This document shows positions 41,703-52,821 of a stretch of DNA of 64,000 nucleotides, one piece after another. Origin of the DNA: Blepharisma japonicum (lineage: Eukaryota; Ciliophora; Heterotrichea; Heterotrichida; Blepharismidae); contig CATKHK010000036.1 of the NCBI GenBank assembly GCA_949751835.1, positions 310,001 through 374,000 of the forward strand, in the 5' to 3' direction. The translations under genes and the position numbers were made by a program. The notes beneath the pieces are model-generated. The model was not told where the DNA came from. It did not search any database and worked only from the letters and a program-made list of their open reading frames with translations. Every line of letters begins with the position of its first letter. Position 1 is the stretch's first letter.

Positions 41703-43145
41703 TTATAAATCGAAATTATAAACTCTAAGCATATTCCCAAAAACTCCTACGATTTTGACTTCATCAATAAAGGCTTGTACACATCCAGTTTTACTTGGAT
41801 TCGCTACAAATGATTTTGGCACCAATCTTGGATTTACACTTCCGCCCAATAGCACATATCGTTTTTTCCCAGTTGTGGAGTCATAAACATAAACAGAGTT
41901 TTCATTAGAAGCAGCTATAAAATTGAAGTCATTGCAAGAGACTGAGTTAAAATGCTTGCCATTCTCTTCCACCTTTGATACTAAAACAATTTGATTGTTT
42001 TTATCGATTTTTAGTAATGAAACCGTATTGTTGTTGCCGACTGATATAAATGTGGTCCCGTTAATGTTTGCAACAGTGGATAAGTAGTTATCTCCGAAAT
42101 TTTGAGGGTAAAAGATATATTGGTTACGAGCATGATTATATATTGGGTAATAGTTGATGATCATTAAGGTCAATGTCATCAAATAGACCCCTTCATTAGT
42201 ATTTGCTATAATTTTATTATTTTCTAATGACAATTTTAACACAGTTTGCTGGCCAAGATGAGTTTCTATCTATATTTTACCTCTTCTAATGTTTGTTTTA
42301 AGATCCTGCTGATAAATAGTATTTCTTATGCCAAAATATACAAAATTACCAGATTTTACTACGTTTGCAGTCAGAGGAATGCCTGGAAGGAATAATTCAA
42401 ACCCAATCTCTGCTAAAGTTACTTGATTAAAAGCATCAATTCCAATGATTTTCCCATTTCCATAACGATTTCCACCAGCAAAAATTCTATATTAAAAATA
42501 CTGTGTGTTGTCGCATAAAGCAATAGAAGTCATTTCTTCAAGCTCCAATTTCCCACTTGATATTTCTCTAGGCAATTCTGATCCCAAACTCCAAACAATA
42601 AACTCTCCTGTATTTGTACCAGCAAGTAGCAGCTGATCATTATATGTCAAAAATTTGATTGGAGATCCTAAGTGACCAATATTATTCAGCTTATAAGTCT
42701 GTGGATTTTCAGGTGACCATAAGATAATTTCTCCATTATTGGAACTACATTAAAAATACCCAGATGCGATGAAATCGCCTATAATTATAGTCGACGTAAT
42801 AAAATCAGTATGACCTCTGCATGGAGCCATTGCATAATCTTGCGGAGTCCCTCTTAGCATGCCTTCATCAGTAGTTGTCCGGCGGATAAAAAGTGCTCGC
42901 CATGAATTAAGCGATTTAGAGATTCGGCAAAATGGTCATTTTCTAAGACAGAGTTCTCTTCATACTAGTTCCATCATTGAGCCTCTGTAAGCATTTTTGC
43001 AGGACAAGCTAGCTTTGGCGATGTCTTTATGATCAAGAAAGCTAAAGATCACAGAATAAACATTAGGAGATAAGGTGTTCATTTTTATAAGAAAACCATA
43101 GTTACCTACAAATTTTATATATTTATTATCAACATAAATTTTCAT
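41703..43145 (-). CDS. F-box / WD40-like propeller protein
   Basis: 465 residues after three 15-nt introns (42745-42759, 42487-42501, 42266-42280). The F-box is at ~23-68 (TLSPNVYSVIFSFLDHKDIA, WRELCLRKW), followed by WD40-like blades (SGSNNGEIILWSPEN, AGTNTGEFIVWSLGS, ASNENSVYVYDSTTG). F-box/WD40 proteins are substrate receptors of SCF ubiquitin ligases. The first Met leaves 27 bases to the upstream stop; MNTLSPNV at 43082 is an alternative. In-frame TGA in the F-box (ELVWREL, LRKWPF) fall at typical Trp sites. Confidence 0.88.
42266..42280 (-). other. 15-nt intron, F-box/WD40 gene
   Basis: GTAAAATATAGATAG on the minus strand. Removal joins KTNIRR to ETHLGQQTV. A at position 10. Confidence 0.88.
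42487..42501 (-). other. 15-nt intron, F-box/WD40 gene
   Basis: GTATTTTTAATATAG on the minus strand. Removal joins CDNTQ to IFAGGNRYG. Differs from the intron at 42745 at one base. A at position 10. Confidence 0.9.
42745..42759 (-). other. 15-nt intron, F-box/WD40 gene
   Basis: GTATTTTTAATGTAG on the minus strand. Removal gives ASGSNNGEIILWS, a canonical WD blade. A at position 10. Confidence 0.9.
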
Positions 43146-43172
43146 GGAAAATCTTTGCTTGATAATACAAAG

Positions 43173-44822
43173 TTAATGTATGTCAGTTATTCTTCTTATA
43201 CGGTCTTTAAGGTTTCTTGGGGAAATTGGAGAAATATCATCAAAGGCTGTTCTTCTTCTATTGGTGAGTCTTCTCTGGGACAATCGTTTCGTGCCTTTTC
43301 TTTGCTTGTCTTCATCTTCTTCTAGCTCAGTGCCCACTTCTGAATTTTCACTTGAAAAGCACATCATGATCTGTTTAAACTCGTCAAAACTCATAAAATC
43401 TCCAACTTTTAGCTGGAATTCCTTTATGATTTCTTCAAAATCTTCTTGTGAAATATAGCATCCAGCTTTTTCAAGAGCAAATTTAAGCTCATCTACACAA
43501 ATTCGTCCGTCATTATTCTATATGATTGTTACCATGTCAAAATGCTTGAAGACAATTCACATTCCTTCTTCATCTAATAGCCTTTTTCTATCCATCGCTG
43601 CTATTAAAAATTGGGTATAATTCAATTTCCCCTTCCCAATATAGTCAACATTTTGCATTAATTTTGTAAATTCCCCTCCTAAGATTGAATATCCATTTCC
43701 TTTCATCGCTACAGCAATATCTTCAACTGTAATGAACCCTGTGTTGCTTCTATCAATTAATTTAAAGGCTCCTTGAAGCTCATGAAGCTCCTCTTCAGAT
43801 AAGTTCCTAACAAAAACCTTCATAGCTTCTTGCCACAGCTTGCTTGGAGCTCGGAATTTTTTAAGCGAATTAAATATCTCAAGGCCGACCATTCTTTCCT
43901 GAGGAGTTTGGTATAAGATAGAAAATCATTTATGCTGAAGAGCATTGGCTATAGTAATTCTGGTGCTGGGGTTAATATCAAGAAGCTTTGATATTAGCTC
44001 TTTGGCATCATCAGAAATCATGTTTCAGGCTGTAGAAGAAAATGAGTAATCTCCTCGTGTTATTTTTTGGAACAGCTCATTCATATTGTAGGCTAAAAAA
44101 GGCTGCCGGCCTGATAATAATAAATACATCACGACACCCAGTGATCAGACGTCACACTCTTTTCCATAAATTCCTCGCAAAACTTCTGGAGCTACATAAT
44201 AAGGAGTTCCTACCTTACTTAGCATATCCTCTTCCCCAAAATTCACAGACATGCCAAAATCAGCTAATTTTACTTCAGCATTCGGCTCTGAAGTCATAAA
44301 TAAAAAATTTTCCGGCTTTAAATCTCTATGGCAGATTTTTAAGCTATGCAAGTGGTTCAACGCTGAAAGCATTTTTTGCATTATTCGGGCAACTTCAGAT
44401 TCCACTATAGATCCTTTCTTAATCAAATAATCAAAAATGTCTCCTCCAGAGCAATATTCTAAAACCATATGAATATACTTGCTATCTTCGTATGTTTCAT
44501 ACAGCTTTATTATATTAGGATGGTCCACTGTTTGAAGAATTTCAAGCTCCCGCTTAAGCATCACCATGCTCCGCTTAATTCGGTCTTTATTCAAAGACTT
44601 AATTGCAAATTTTTTGCGCTTTGGACTTTCTGGATTTTCAGATGTTTCAATTTTATAAGCTTTTCTTACCACTCCAAATTGTCCGTAACCTAAAATTTTG
44701 ACAAATTTATATTTGTTATGTATACTCTCTAATCTGGCAGCTGTAGAAATGTCAGATTTAAGAATTGGCTTCCCAGTTCCAGGCTCTCTCATGTAAATTT
44801 CTCTGTGAAAACAGATTCCCAT
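43173..44822 (-). CDS. Calcium-dependent protein kinase (CDPK)
   Basis: 544 residues after one 15-nt intron (43518-43532). It starts MGICFH, a myristoylation/palmitoylation-like signal. Kinase motifs: GYGQFG at ~45-50, Lys75, HRDLKPENFLF with Asp167, DFGMS with Asp188, VAPEVL; TGA at 44142-44144 is the Trp of subdomain IX (ECDVWSLGVV). An autoinhibitory junction and EF-hands follow, including DRSNTGFITVEDI and FDMNNDGRICVDEL. The C-terminal ~50 residues are very basic (KRLSQRRLTNRRR), longer than usual for CDPKs. CDPKs phosphorylate targets on calcium signals in plants and alveolates. Confidence 0.95.
43518..43532 (-). other. 15-nt intron, CDPK gene
   Basis: GTAACAATCATATAG on the minus strand. 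Removal completes the EF-hand FDMNNDGRI. A at position 10. Confidence 0.93.
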
Positions 44823-45010
44823 TTACAAATTTTATAAATAACAAGGATTTTGTGTGGGCTATGCACTCGAGCTGAAACTTAAAAAGAGAAAATTTTAATC
44901 ATTTACATAAGAGCATAATGGCTATGAAAAACGCAATGATGGTATCTTTAAATTAATAAATGATTTGCTTATCCTTTTATGAGTATTATTAAATTTAAAA
45001 CACAGTAAAT

Positions 45011-45328
45011 TTAGCTGACTTTTTTAGCTGCCAGCTGGTTTCGGTATTCCCGAGCATTGCAGAGGTCTTTTATTTGTGCATTCAGAGTATCGTTAGGTGA
45101 TAAAGAGCTTAAAATATAATTGCTCTTTTTAGTTCAGGCCTTGTGTTTTTCTTCCAAGCTCTTTCTGAACTCCTCAAATTGTTCTTCTATAGGAATTTCC
45201 GATTCCCTTTGTTTCTTTTCCTTTCTGTCTTTTAGCTCCATATGCTTATATGCTCGAATCATTCCGTAATTTGAGTACTCTCTATCGCAGCTTAACGGTG
45301 CATCCATTTTAAATTGATAATTACGCAT
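45011..45328 (-). CDS. Unknown small charged protein, 105 residues
   Basis: Not recognised. Starts MRNYQFKMDAPLSC at 45328 and ends in TAA at 45011-45013, crossing TGA at 45134-45136 (KHKAWTKKSN). Highly charged helix in the middle (ELKDRKEKKQRESE). 19 bases separate it from the coiled-coil gene upstream on the same strand. Confidence 0.65.
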
Positions 45329-45347
45329 TTAACTTATCTCTTAATTG

Positions 45348-46553
45348 TTACTCTTTTGAGTGAGTCAAGCTTTCCATGCTCATCATCACCTCAGCAAAAT
45401 TCATTAAGTTCTGCCTCTTATTACTCTGCTCATTTTTCATGATATTTTTGGCAGCTTCCACAACTTGTCCTATGACTTCCAAAATTTCCGCTTTTTCTGA
45501 CTCTATTTTTTCAATTTTTTCATCTTTTTCTCTGATTTGCTTGCTTAGCTGCTCTAATAATGCGTTATTGCTTTGGATTCTTTTAAGAAGCTCTTGGTTG
45601 TCAGTGTTTAGTTTTTCCATAGCTTGAGAGGCATTTTCTTGTTTTCTTGAATTAATTCCTGCTATTAGTTCCTGGGTTTTAACCCTTTCTGTATCTAGCA
45701 ATTTTTTAGTATCGATTAATTCACGCTCACTTTTTGTGACAGCGTTTTTAAGCACAGAGACCTGCTCTTCAAGCTCTGCCTGCTTTCTTTTATATTTTTT
45801 TTTTGAATTATTTTCTTCTTCATTGAACTTTGAGTTTATATCTTTCAAAGCTCCCATGGTTTGGAAAATCACATCCATAAAGCTCTGCATCTGTGCATGG
45901 CACTTTGCTATGCCATTTTGTAGCTCTGCGATTTTGCTTTCTTTTTCTTGCAAAAGCAAAGCATTCTGATAGTTCGGAGGCCTTTGAGTTCGCTCTTGGT
46001 CTATATCCGCTTTTATCATCCCTATGAATTCAACTAGTCCTCTAACACTGTCTGGCTTTACGTGCATTTGGCTAAGGACCTCGGCTATTAGATTGTCTGT
46101 GACATGGATTTCTTCTTTAATTTCAGTTTTGCCTTGTGTGGCTATCTCAATGATATCTTTTGCACTTACTCGAATGTCTTCTAAACTTTCTCTCGACTGT
46201 ACTTTTCTTCTAAGAAATTCATTTGAGTCTGTAGGCTTTGCGTCAGGATAAATCGCATCTAAATCATCAGCTGGCTGTTTTATTGCTAAACTTTCCCTTA
46301 GATTGACCATACTCTGTTTCAGCTCTTCTATGTTGCCTATCCTATTACTGATTGCCAAACTTGAAAGAACTTGACTTACAAAAGGGGATGCTAAGCTGTT
46401 CAAAATTGACTGATGCCACTGCCTTCATGACGGGACATTGGGAAGATCGTCTTCTCTGCTATTTCTTAGTTCATCCACAAGCAATAATTCAGGTTTTTCA
46501 GATGCTTGAGAACTTTTGCTTAATTCAAACGTTGATGACATTTTTGAGTTCAT
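45348..46553 (-). CDS. Coiled-coil protein, 401 residues
   Basis: Starts at ATG 46553 (MNSKMSSTFELSK), crosses TGA in NVPSWRQWHQ, ends in TAA at 45348-45350. After a disordered ~100 residues, residues ~100-390 are helical, with a long coiled coil (KKYKRKQAELEEQVSVLKNA, QIREKDEKIEKIESEK). The C-terminal FAEVMMSMESL helix is less charged. No family recognised; such proteins are common at basal bodies and cilia. The start lies 33 bases from the divergent phospholipase D start. Confidence 0.8.
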
Positions 46554-46586
46554 TTGAAATCCCTCTTTATTGAATTAAGCTATAAT
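46554..46586. promoter_or_regulatory. 33-bp divergent intergenic region (compact bidirectional promoter)
   Basis: Only 33 AT-rich bases lie between the ATG of the minus-strand coiled-coil gene and the ATG of the plus-strand phospholipase D gene. Core promoter signals for both must be here or inside the coding regions. No specific element is claimed. Confidence 0.45.
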
Positions 46587-49500
46587 ATGGAGGAAAATAA
46601 AGGTTCAGTTTTCAAAGTCACCAAGGACAGTTCGATTACTTATCAAATCCAAGAATATTTGTTAACAAATTATACCTGAAAAGGAAAAAAATTCAAAATA
46701 TTCGCTTTTATATTAAAAGGTTCAATAAAGTCTAAAGAATACATTTGAAAAATTAACAAGAGTTATAGCGATTTCTCTCAAGCTATCAATGATCTTCAAA
46801 CTGAAAAAGGTACTCTCAACTTGAACTTACCTCATTGGCCCAAACAAAGACACTTTCTGCGTAAAAATGACGAAGAAAAATTGTATATCTGTTTTGAAAT
46901 GTTCAAAGCTTTTTTAGATCCTGAGTTCAGCTCTTCTAAGAGCATCATGGAATTTATCGAAATTTCATCGAAATCTTTTACTCAAGATAACAAACTTAAA
47001 GAAGGCTTCGTCTTAAAAATTGGAGGTGGAAGGGTTAGTAACCAAAAAAAATTGTTTAATTGCTATAACTGTGGGACAAGAATTTCGAAAAGATGGCTTA
47101 GAATAAATGAAGATGGTTTAGAATATGTTCATGATCCTTTTCTTAGCAATTTATCTGACGTGATTCCTTTTGGAAAAGATTTTGCAGTAAAAAGTGGAAG
47201 AAAAGAAACAGAATATATAGATGGGCTGAGAATTATGACACCTCAACATAACGTAGTATTTAGAACTGGAAGCGTATTTAAACGTGATGAATGGGTTGAA
47301 GCCATAACTGTGGCATATAGCCAGTCAGAGTATAAAATATCTCAAATTCCCAACGATTCTTCGTTTTTAGTAAGAAATCATAACCATGTGAAATGGTATA
47401 TTGATGGCGAAAATTACTATTCTGATGTATATGAAGCCCTAACCAAGGCAAAGAAGTCTGTTTTTATTACTGATTGGTGACTTAGTCCTGATATGTATTT
47501 GAAAAGGCCAGCATCAAAATATCCTGAGTCTCAAATTGTAGAAGTTCTTGGAAGTCTTGCAGATCGAGGAGTACTAATTTACATCCACATCTATAAAGAA
47601 ATCACGTTTACCTTGACTTTAAACTCTTTATATACCAAAACAAGACTGACTCAAAGGAGCCAAAACATCAGAATAATGCGCCATCCAAACGTTTCAATTA
47701 AAGGAGGATCTTTTCTTTGGTCTCATCACGAAAAAATGGTAATAGTTGACTATAAGCTTGCCTTTATGGGAGGGCTTGACCTTTGTTATGGGCGTTGGGA
47801 CAATAATCTGCATTATCTTGTAGATAATGGCGAAGAAAAAACATGAAACGGGATTGACTATTCCAACGTCAGGATAGTTGACTTCACCAAAGTTGAAAAC
47901 TGAGAAAGGGACACTATAGATAGATCGACAGCTCCCCGAATGCCATGGCACGATATAGCGATTTCAGTTAGAGGAAGAGTTGTAGGTGATATAGCTTCTC
48001 ATTTTAGAGACTTATGAAACCACTCAGTTAGAGATATAACTGGGTCTAAAGAAAATTCTGAATTGATTTCGTTGATGGATACTACGAAACTGCAAAGGAT
48101 TCAGACAAAAATGGACATTGTTATAAGTAAAACAACAGAAAGCCAAATTGTAGATAATGAAGAAGAGCAAGCAAAGCAAACCCCATCGAAAGGAAAATTG
48201 ACAATTTTCAAAGGCCTTGCTAGTCAGCTGTTTGCTGGAGAATCTGATAATCCAGTAGACAATGCTGCGTTCAATGCGAATATTTTGCATCAGCAGTTTA
48301 TTAAGCAGAGAGACAGAATTAATAGCACACCTGAAAGAATGCAGCTACTAAGTGCTCTGAACAGCCCAGTTTCAAGAAAATCAGGATTGCTAGAACATCT
48401 TGGACTTCATAATATTTCAATTTTTTCAAAACTAATTCAAGCCAAATTAACTCCACATCCAAGAGCACAAAGATTCTTCAGTGAGCAAGATAAGGATGAA
48501 CGAGAAGAAAGAGAAAGAAAAGAAGAGCAAGATTATGAAGAAACTATTGTCAGACTTAGAACAGAGGTAATAAGGGATTCCAAAGCTTTTATTGATGTTA
48601 CCCCAAAAATATCACCTCAAAGCACAGAAACGATTGGTAGCTGCGAATGCCAGCTTGTAAGAAGTGCAGGACTGTGATCGATAGGAATGCTTCCTGCAGA
48701 AAGTTCGATACATTCTGCGTACATTCATGCCATTTATGACGCACAATATTTTATTTACATAGAAAATCAGTTTTTCATCTCAAGCAGTGCTGGCTCTCCT
48801 GTTATAAACTGCATTGCTGAGAGCTTAACTTATCGTATAGTTAAAGCCATAAACATGAATCAGCCTTTCAAAGTAATTGTAGCCATCCCTTTGCTCCCAG
48901 CCTTTGAAGGGTCAGTTGATGACCCTTCAGCTTCAGTGCTTCGTGTTCAGCTTCACTGGGAATATCAAACTATCTGCAGAGGGGTCAATAGTATTTACGA
49001 GCATCTTAAAAAATACACAAAAAGACCTAAAGATTATATAAGGTTTTACTCCCTTAGAACTCATTCAATGCTAGGCGACACTCCAGTCACCGAAATGATC
49101 TATATCCATTCAAAGCTTATGATTGTAGATGACCAAGTAATGATCTGCGGAAGCGCCAATATAAATGACCGCAGTATGAATGGAGACAGAGATAGCGAAA
49201 TTGCTTTAGTAATAAGAGACAGCAATAAAGTTATGAGTGTTATGGACGGTAAAGAATTTGAAGTAGGAGAGCTCCCTCATAGCCTGCGCATTAACATTTT
49301 TAAGGAGCATTCAGGGTGCGATGATCTTAAGGTGTTGAGGGATCCTTTTTCTGAAGAATTTAATGAAGTCTGGAAGTATAGGGCAAAGCTTAATACTTCA
49401 TACTACAGGAATGTTTTTAGGTGCTATCCTGATGATAGGATTAAAAAAATCAAAAAGATAAAAAAATATGAAGATAGAGCAAATTTAGATGATTATCACC

Positions 49501-49622
49501 ATTTAGTAGAAAATGTAAAAGGGAACATCGTAGAGTTTCCGCTCAAGTTTTTAGAAAGCGAAGACTTGCAGATTAAAGTGTCGAATAAGGAGTATTTCTT
49601 GCCTGATATCACATTCGTTTAA
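46587..49622 (+). CDS. Phospholipase D, PX-PH type (PLD1/PLDzeta-like)
   Basis: 1011 residues. A PX-like domain (~25-110) and a PH domain (~135-255, FVLKIGGGRVSNQKKLFNCY, EWVEAITVAY) precede two HKD catalytic half-sites: HHEKMVIVD (His381, Lys383) and IHSKLMIVD (His841, Lys843). ITDWWLSPDMYLKRP has one Trp as TGG and one as TGA (47478-47480), the clearest proof of UGA = Trp here; STAPRMPWHDI and IENQFFIS also match. A disordered insert of ~130 residues separates the halves. It hydrolyses phosphatidylcholine to phosphatidic acid and choline. No intron. Confidence 0.96.
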
Positions 49623-49764
49623 GAATAAATAAAAATTCTTAATAAGAATACAATATTACCAATATTAGACACAATAAAGTAATAAAATTTAATTAATATT
49701 TCGAAATTTAATATGTGAAGTCAATTTATTAATTGAAAAATGCTTTGAAATCATTTAATATAAA

Positions 49765-52700
49765 TTAAGAGTCTCTCCTTTGGTAAAACAAAATATAAGC
49801 TGCAGGTGTCACTAAATTTTCTTGTTTGATCGGAAAATAATAAGAGTCGTCCATATCGATTCAAGAATTTCCTTTAGGACTTTTTACATAAGCTGTGTAA
49901 TGCCCTCCTACCATTGAACCATAATGATTTGATATTGCATATAAATCATAAACTGCTTCATTATTTTCTCCTACAAATTCGTTAAGACTTAATCCTTCAA
50001 TAGGAAAGTTTACCGTTGAATTTATTTTTTCGCTCCAAGAAGACCTTGATTTAAACCTTATCAAATGAATAATCAATATTTTTGGTGCCTTATGAATATG
50101 AAAAGACTTAGTGGCTTGCACAGATTTTTGGCATTTTGGACACTGCCATTTATTTTTATCATCCAATTTCTCTGGCTCTGAAGAAAATTTTCAACAGTCA
50201 TATAAAGAAATTTCAGAAGCTTGCTTTAGATTTGGCTCTTGTATGATATTTGTAGATTCTTTAAAAATGTTAAATTTTTCTAGTCCTAAAACTGTACTAT
50301 TTCATTCTATTTCTAATATAAAATAATTTTTAGGGTTTCTTCTATGGTTTAGCATTTCTCTTAATGTAGTATCATTATTTTGAGGTAATACACAATTTTT
50401 GCAATTTTTTGAGCCACAGAATTCACAGGAAGTTTTCTCTGGATTTGGAGATTGGTTTACAATTTTAATCAAATATAGAGGATCTGTCATTTCATTAAAT
50501 TTATTTAATGCATCAATTCCATCATCTAATTTCTTGCCAGTATTTTCTTCTATGATTGACTTAAAATAATAAGCTAAGATTATATGGATTTCAAGAGCTG
50601 TATATGATTTTGATAAAAATATAAGTCTCATAAAGGTTTGCAAAGATTTTGTTGAAAAAGGCGTATTCCCTGGAACTTTTGTAATAATTAGTGGAATTGC
50701 TTCTACATCGCTCATATTTTCTGGCATTTCAAAAGCTATTATACTTTTATCGCCAATATCAGATATTGAGGCAGTATCTGAGACAAAGCCTTTTAGTGTA
50801 AAATTCGAATATGCTGCAAGCATTATGTATGGAATATCAAAAAATTGTTTTATAAGTGTTTTTAGCATACTTATTTTTGAGTCAATATTTATTGCAAAAT
50901 TTTGCCTAATTGGTGTTTTCTCTGGGCTTGAAAAAACTATGACAACTTTGATAGTTTTCACCTCAAAATTTGGTATTGACAAAGAAAACGTTAAAAACGG
51001 ATCATATCTAATAGACTGAAAATTACATTCTGGGCATGTCAGCATTGATTTACTTTGCCCATAAAAATTGTCAACAATAAAGCTCTGATTTTTTAATAAA
51101 AATTTTTCTCAGGATTTTAATGCGAACTCTTCTTCAGTCTTTGCTGTTTCCATGATATCATTTTGATTATTATTTATAGCTGCTTTATTCAAATCTTCAT
51201 GCAAACCATTTAATATATAAGTAAGTAACTCATGAGAGTCGTGCTGCTGATAGCCCATAAATTGGGGAGCCAATTTTGAGATGGTCCCTTTAAATTGCCA
51301 TGGAGAAACAATAGCTGACGTACCTATTCATAAATCTCTCAATAATCCAGCATAAGAAAAAACTAAATGGATTCTTTTATTAGAGCTCTGACTAATGCTT
51401 TGCATAAAATCTCCATTTAAAAAATAGCTCGTTAATGGGATTGTATGAGATAAGCACTGTATAGCAGAGTTCATATAACAGGTATTGCCCAAATTCTGCA
51501 ATCCAGTCATTCCTAGTCGAATTGGCTCTGCAGACTGATTTGATGACTTGATTTGATCACACAAGTCTTTATGCCACTGATAATTTTCTTCTTGGCACTG
51601 AATGCTGCAATATTTTACTACCAAGCATCCAGGGCAAACTGTGAGATTTCCAGATTTTTTGCAATTTATACAAACTTCACTGGGTGTATTTGTAAGTGTT
51701 CACTTTCCACTTAAATTTAAAAATTCAATGATTACAACATCTTCAGCATCAATTTCAGAATACTCCAGCTCGGTTTGGTCATTCAGAAGAACAGAATCTT
51801 TTACATAAATTTCATCTGAATTGAGGGGAAATTCCTTATTACTTACTTCAGTTTTTGGGACTTTTCATAATCTGCTTATTTCAAAACATAAGCATTCCGA
51901 CAAAAGCAAGTCTTTTAAAACTCTATGGAGTTTTAGTCTTAAATCATTTACAGTTGCTCTTCTACTTATGCAAATTGTTTTTATAGGAATTTCTCTGCTG
52001 GTGATTTTTGGTAAAATCAAAATATCAATTTCTTTAAGGTAAACTTCTACTTCAGTTATAAAATCATCAGAAATTCCTAAAGAGTATCTTGGAATCTCAT
52101 TATCGACTATATTTCATGTGGAACTTAATATAAAATATGCTTCTTTTGGAATAACAACATAGTCTTGATCTTCATATAAATCATTTTTTATATAAATATT
52201 GGTGTAATAGGAATTTGGGTCTGTGTCATAATAAAACTTATCATAATCTGGAAGAGAAATTATGCTGACATTTGATATTGGTCCTGGAGGATCTATGGAT
52301 TTATGTGTTGAAAAATCAGTTCATATATCAAATCAATCTTTAGAAATTATATAGGAGAGGTTCCCTGGCTTTTCTGAATAATTTTTTATGATGAAATTAA
52401 AAGTCTTGAATTCCTCTGAAGAATTTTTTTCTATAGAGAGCCTTAGGATTTTTTCTTGAACTAATAGATTAGATAAGCACATATATTGAGTAATTTCACT
52501 TAAACTATAATAAGCTTCTTCCAAGTTTCCTAGCCTTTCTAAAGCTTTTCCCATACACAGAGCAATTTTTTCATAATATCTATCCTTTATCTGCTGATCA
52601 GACAGATTTTTTACTAAATCTAAGGACTCCTTTGCTGAGAGAATAGCATTTGGATAATTTTTCATATTATAGTAGCATATCATAACTCCATACTTTGCTT

Positions 52701-52821
52701 TTATATTTGTATGCACTCTAAAGCTCTGTATAAATCTAGAGATTGCCTCTTGGTATTCACCAGCAATCAATCTCTCTTCTGCTTGTTCTAAGAGGGCTTG
52801 AGCTACAGCTTGTTTTTCCAT
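49765..52821 (-). CDS. Ubiquitin-specific protease with TPR-like, DUSP, UBL and MYND domains
   Basis: 1018 residues. TPR-like helices at ~1-150 are followed by a DUSP domain ([24 protein letters not shown]), a UBL-like region, a MYND zinc finger at ~384-422 (CINC...CPGC...YC..QC...H...C) and the USP catalytic domain. The Cys box is [13 protein letters not shown] (Cys448). The His box is [11 protein letters not shown] (His974), followed by [13 protein letters not shown] zinc-ribbon CxxC pair (CEFCGSKNC) and CPKC sit between. TGA at 49858-49860 (GNSWIDMD) extends the frame to TAA 49765-49767. The USP4/15 subfamily has DUSP-UBL-USP; the MYND before the catalytic core is unusual. Confidence 0.92.
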
